This document shows positions 34,412 to 36,962 of a stretch of DNA of 36,962 nucleotides, piece after piece. The stretch comes from Ignavibacteria bacterium CG1_02_37_35 (GTDB lineage: Bacteria; Bacteroidota; Ignavibacteria; Ignavibacteriales; Ignavibacteriaceae). The notes below the pieces were generated by a model that was not told the origin of the DNA, did no database searches, and saw only the letters and a list, made by a program, of their open reading frames with translations. The position numbers were made by a program, and so were the translations under genes. Each line of letters begins with the position of its first letter. Within the stretch, counting starts at the first letter, position 1. The DNA lies in the NCBI GenBank assembly GCA_001871325.1, contig MNVA01000164.1, forward strand, positions 1 through 36,962. The letters run 5' to 3'.

Positions 34412-34990
34412 ATGCACGAATTAAATCCTCATTCCCTTCCAAAAGAAACCGGCTGGATCGAAGTGATTGCAGGCTGTATGTTCAGCGGGAAAACCGAAGA
34501 ACTTATTAGAAGACTACGACGGGCAAAAATCGCAAAACAAATCGTTCTTGTCTTCAAACCGAAAATAGATACGCGTTACTCTGTTGATGAAATTGTTTCT
34601 CACAGCGAACAATCTCTCCCTTCAATAATCGTTGAAACTCCTCAAGAAATTTTAGAACTCTCCAAAGATGCGCAAGTTATCGGCATTGATGAGGCTCAGT
34701 TTTTTTCAAAAGAAATTGTCGAGGTCTGTAATCAACTTGCAAATGATGGCAAGCGTGTGCTTGTTGCAGGCTTAGATCAAGATTATCGCGGAATTCCATT
34801 TGAGCCAATGCCGCAACTTCTTGCCATCGCAGAATACATTACCAAAACTCTAGCAATTTGTGTCGTCTGCGGAAACCCGGCGGACAAAACTCAGCGTAAA
34901 ATTATTTCTGCGGAACGGGTAGTTGTTGGCGCTTCAGATATTTACGAAGCGCGATGTAGAAAATGTCATTATCTTCCGGAAGAAAATTAA
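34412..34990 (+). CDS. tdk: Thymidine kinase (type II)
   Basis: A 192-residue kinase that phosphorylates thymidine to dTMP. The P-loop [18 protein letters not shown] lies at about 22-39, IGIDEAQFF is Walker B with the catalytic Glu, and the lasso region follows [16 protein letters not shown]. The structural zinc site is CVVCG near 148-152 plus CRKCH near 184-188. The ATG lies one base after the cdd stop. Length and motifs are those of the human TK1-like group. Deoxyuridine from cdd and imported thymidine are its natural substrates. Confidence 0.97.
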   Translation: MHELNPHSLPKETGWIEVIAGCMFSGKTEELIRRLRRAKIAKQIVLVFKPKIDTRYSVDEIVSHSEQSLPSIIVETPQEILELSKDAQVIGIDEAQFFSKEIVEVCNQLANDGKRVLVAGLDQDYRGIPFEPMPQLLAIAEYITKTLAICVVCGNPADKTQRKIISAERVVVGASDIYEARCRKCHYLPEEN

Positions 34991-34999
34991 AGGCTGATT

Positions 35000-36352
35000 A
35001 TGGATTTTGCGGTTTCATTACTGAGGGGATCAATCGGTCTAATTTTATTACTTGGCATCGCATTTCTTTTTTCTAATAATAAAAAGAAAATTAATTGGCG
35101 GTTAGTAAGGAACGGGTTAGCCATTCAAATTATTTTTGCAATTTTTATTCTTCATTCGGAAATGCTTCGCGGCTGGTTCTTCCCGCTTGGTTGGGTGAAA
35201 GACATAGTAACATTCTTCGGCGCAATTGTAGTCAGCCTTCTTGGCTTTACAATGGAAGGCGCCAGGTTTGTCTTTGGTAAATTAGCTGAAAACAATGGAC
35301 CGGATTCAATCGGGTTCTTTTTTGCATTTCAAGTTTTACCAACAATAATATTTGTTTCTTCTCTAACATCGGTATTATACTTCCTGGGTATTTTACAATT
35401 GATCGTTAAGGGAATGGCTTGGTTTATGGCAAAACTTTTAGGTACCAGCGGAGCGGAATCGCTTTCCAATGTTGCCAATATTTTTGTCGGACAGACAGAG
35501 GCGCCGCTGTTAATTCGTCCCTACATTGCTAAAATGACAAATTCCGAACTGCTCACAATTATGGTCGGAGGAATGGCAACCATTGCGGGTGGAGTTATGG
35601 CTGGATATATTCAAATGCTGGGACAATCATTTGCTGATGCTAACAACATCCCGCTTTACCAGGCACAGCTTCGTTTTGCTGTTCAACTTTTAGCGGCAAG
35701 TGTAATGGCTGCTCCTGCTTCACTTGTTGTTGCAAAAATTCTTTTCCCCGAAATTGGAGAACCTGTTACTAAAGGAAGCGTTAAAATAAATGTTGAGAAG
35801 AATGCATCAAATGTAATTGAGGCTGCTGCAACAGGCGCTTCGGACGGATTGCAGCTTGCACTGAATGTCGCCGGAATGCTTCTCGCTTTTATCGCACTAA
35901 TCGCGATGTTTAATTACCTGCTGACCGGATTTGGTGACATGATCGGTATTAATCAGATGCTGCAAGCAAGTTTCGGGAAACCGCTTTCGCTGCAATTAAT
36001 ATTCGGAATGGTGCTCCAATATTTAGCTTATGGAATCGGCGTTCCATGGCATGATGCGCTAAACTTCGGTAGTTTGATCGGAACAAAAGTAGTTTTAAAT
36101 GAATTTGTAGCATACCTGGATTTAACTACTCTAATTAGAAATCATGCGATGACTGAGAAGGGTATTTTAATGGCAACTTATGCGCTGTGCGGATTCGCGA
36201 ATTTTTCTTCAATTGCAATTCAGATTGGCGGGATTAGTCCCATGGCTCCCGAACGAAAAAAAGATATTGCGGCTCTTGGTCTACGAGCTGTACTTGGTGG
36301 AACGATAGCAACATTAATGACGGCAACGTTAGCCGGAATATTATTGAAATAA
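35000..36352 (+). CDS. Concentrative nucleoside transporter (CNT/NupC family)
   Basis: A 450-residue inner-membrane nucleoside symporter with about ten helices. Family motifs: FGKLAENNGPDSIGFFFAFQVLP-like entry, GTSGAESLSNVANIFVGQTEAPLLIRPYIAKMTNSEL, GGMATIAGGVMAGYI, and near the C-terminus YALCGFANFSSIAIQIGGISPMAPERK. The first TQEAP-like GQTEAP and the later GFANFSS segments line the substrate and cation site in CNTs. It lies nine bases after tdk, which suggests that it imports the pyrimidine nucleosides used by cdd and tdk. Substrate range and coupling ion cannot be assigned. Confidence 0.93.
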   Translation: MDFAVSLLRGSIGLILLLGIAFLFSNNKKKINWRLVRNGLAIQIIFAIFILHSEMLRGWFFPLGWVKDIVTFFGAIVVSLLGFTMEGARFVFGKLAENNGPDSIGFFFAFQVLPTIIFVSSLTSVLYFLGILQLIVKGMAWFMAKLLGTSGAESLSNVANIFVGQTEAPLLIRPYIAKMTNSELLTIMVGGMATIAGGVMAGYIQMLGQSFADANNIPLYQAQLRFAVQLLAASVMAAPASLVVAKILFPEIGEPVTKGSVKINVEKNASNVIEAAATGASDGLQLALNVAGMLLAFIALIAMFNYLLTGFGDMIGINQMLQASFGKPLSLQLIFGMVLQYLAYGIGVPWHDALNFGSLIGTKVVLNEFVAYLDLTTLIRNHAMTEKGILMATYALCGFANFSSIAIQIGGISPMAPERKKDIAALGLRAVLGGTIATLMTATLAGILLK

Positions 36353-36362
36353 AAAAGTATGA

Positions 36363-36451
36363 ATGACTGAATGAAGTGAATGGATGAATGATCTATTAGC
36401 GGATCAATAAAGATTCTCATACGTTTCATTCAACCATTCAGTCATAGCGCG
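36363..36451. repeat. TGAATGA-type palindromic repeat with TCATAGCGCG tail
   Basis: ATGACTGAATG (36363-36373) pairs with CATTCAGTCAT (36435-36445); inside, further TGAATG/CATTCA and GATC-N8-GATC pairs extend the stem. The following TCATAGCGCG and weaker similarity beyond match bases 36-80, so this is a third copy of the composite repeat's left module. It begins ten bases after the transporter stop. Confidence 0.75.
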
Positions 36452-36513
36452 TTGATGCCGCAAACCAAAGTCTTTTTGAGCACAGAAAGAATTTTTTTGA
36501 GATAAGAAATATT

Positions 36514-36530
36514 CATTCCCGATGGGAATG
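36514..36530. repeat. Hairpin CATTCCC-N3-GGGAATG
   Basis: A perfect seven-base-pair stem with a three-base GAT loop, one of four GC-rich hairpins in this gap. No T-run follows, so it is not a classical terminator. Confidence 0.7.
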
Positions 36531-36549
36531 TTAGTTGTTGGTGGGTTTA

Positions 36550-36638
36550 TTTGTTACAAATATTCAACCCGCCAGGCGGGTTGCAGAAATCCCGTCTGCC
36601 TAGTGGCAGATAAATAGGGATTTAATATTTGTAACAAA
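36550..36638. repeat. Three-way-junction palindrome
   Basis: An exact 15-bp outer stem (TTTGTTACAAATATT at 36550-36564 with AATATTTGTAACAAA at 36624-36638) encloses two inner hairpins: CAACCCGCC/GGCGGGTTG at 36565-36583, and AAATCCC/GGGATTT with TCTGCC/GGCAGA at 36587-36623. Nearly every base is paired. This is a dispersed-repeat architecture and not a gene; it could fold as a cruciform in DNA or as RNA in a cdd-to-pnp transcript. Confidence 0.85.
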
Positions 36639-36656
36639 AGAACAAAACTCAAAAAA

Positions 36657-36673
36657 GAATCCCGGCGGGATTC
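36657..36673. repeat. Hairpin GAATCCC-N3-GGGATTC
   Basis: A perfect seven-base-pair stem with a GGC loop, 18 bases after the three-way junction and of the same style as 36514-36530. The two hairpins frame the junction symmetrically. The remaining bases to 36832 are AT-rich; only a small CGAGGGTA/TACCTTCG hairpin near 36757-36778 stands out. Confidence 0.7.
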
Positions 36674-36832
36674 AATGTTTTTTATATTGTATTAAAAAAA
36701 AATAAAGTAGAAATCCTAGAGATATTTCTTGATAAAAAAAACAAGAATTTTACCGAGGGTAATATGCTACCTTCGTTCGCTGTACTAAATTGTTCCGAAC
36801 TGGTTTACCAAATTTTTGAAATAGGAATTTAA

Positions 36833-36962
36833 ATGATCAACCTCAACTCCATTTTTTCTGAAACATCAACCGCATTAAAAAAGATCGCTCCCTTCCAACC
36901 GGAAATTGCTATCATTCTCGGCAGCGGTCTGGGTGATTTTGCTTCTTCACTTGACCTAAAGG
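36833..36962 (+). CDS. Purine-nucleoside phosphorylase, N-terminal part cut by the window end
   Basis: The frame opens at ATG 36833, six to seven bases after AGGA, and runs off the window after 43 codons. The reading QPEIAIILGSGLGDFASSL contains the phosphate-binding GSGLGDF loop at the start of trimeric purine-nucleoside phosphorylases (PNP type I, inosine/guanosine). The enzyme cleaves purine nucleosides with phosphate to the base and ribose 1-phosphate. It lies in the same direction as cdd, tdk and the transporter, so it completes a purine and pyrimidine salvage cluster, although 480 bases of repeats lie between. Full length and the rest of the active site cannot be seen. Confidence 0.85.
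   Translation, partial: MINLNSIFSETSTALKKIAPFQPEIAIILGSGLGDFASSLDLK

Noticed and set aside
36514-36673. CRISPR array, suggested by several similar hairpins in a row
   Set aside because: The units differ in sequence, there are no equal repeats with spacers, and no cas genes occur nearby.

Overview
The window looks like a chromosomal segment of an AT-rich, rod-shaped, respiring member of the Bacteroidota/Ignavibacteriota (FCB) group, most likely an Ignavibacteria-type organism. The clues are a PorX response regulator (the type IX secretion regulator of this phylum group), a cbb3 oxidase with subunits I and II fused and a single-heme CcoP, a purH-mreBCD-mrdA-rodA gene order, a mitochondrial-like citrate synthase, lipoprotein/outer-membrane pairs, and gene gaps packed with palindromic repeats. 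The assignment is inferred from gene content; no rRNA is present.

Layout. 1-360: a composite palindromic repeat, then a HIT hydrolase on the plus strand (361-708). From 812 to 32466 every gene is on the minus strand, so operons read from high to low coordinates. 812-2221: a restriction-modification islet behind accD, made of a 26-codon remnant of a D12-class adenine methylase, a HARE-HTH/PD-(D/E)xK-like endonuclease and a phage-type (PF05869) adenine methyltransferase. 2229-6468: porX, tsaE, tsaB, a DUF1573 protein and accD, mostly overlapping. 6560-14940: a full cbb3 oxidase locus ccoI-S-NO-Q-P-G-H plus a TauE/SafE-like membrane protein; ccoQ (59 aa) is easily missed. 14941-15262: a gap with a predicted multi-stem structured element. 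15263-18474: a lipoprotein and an outer-membrane-like protein joined by a GTGA overlap behind a palindromic operator candidate. 18649-19967: pyrF and rnhA. 19968-20332: repeats. 20333-31089: pyrG, a TPR protein, purN, purH, mreB, mreC, mreD, mrdA, rodA. 31186-32466: citrate synthase, separated from pyrG by a strong terminator.

From 32580 the genes are on the plus strand: a family 2 glycosyltransferase, a 118-bp MITE-like element with a 4-bp target duplication, then a nucleoside salvage cluster of cytidine deaminase, thymidine kinase, a CNT nucleoside transporter and, after a repeat-filled gap with a three-way-junction palindrome, the start of purine nucleoside phosphorylase, cut by the window end.

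How the parts work together: the cco genes encode a high-affinity terminal oxidase with its copper delivery and assembly factors; pyrG/purN/purH/pyrF make nucleotides; mre/mrd/rod build the lateral wall; the plus-strand cluster imports and salvages nucleosides. The least ordinary parts are the restriction-modification islet that has lost one methylase, the structured element before ccoI, and the nested mobile palindromes. I saw no CRISPR array, tRNA, rRNA or complete transposase gene.
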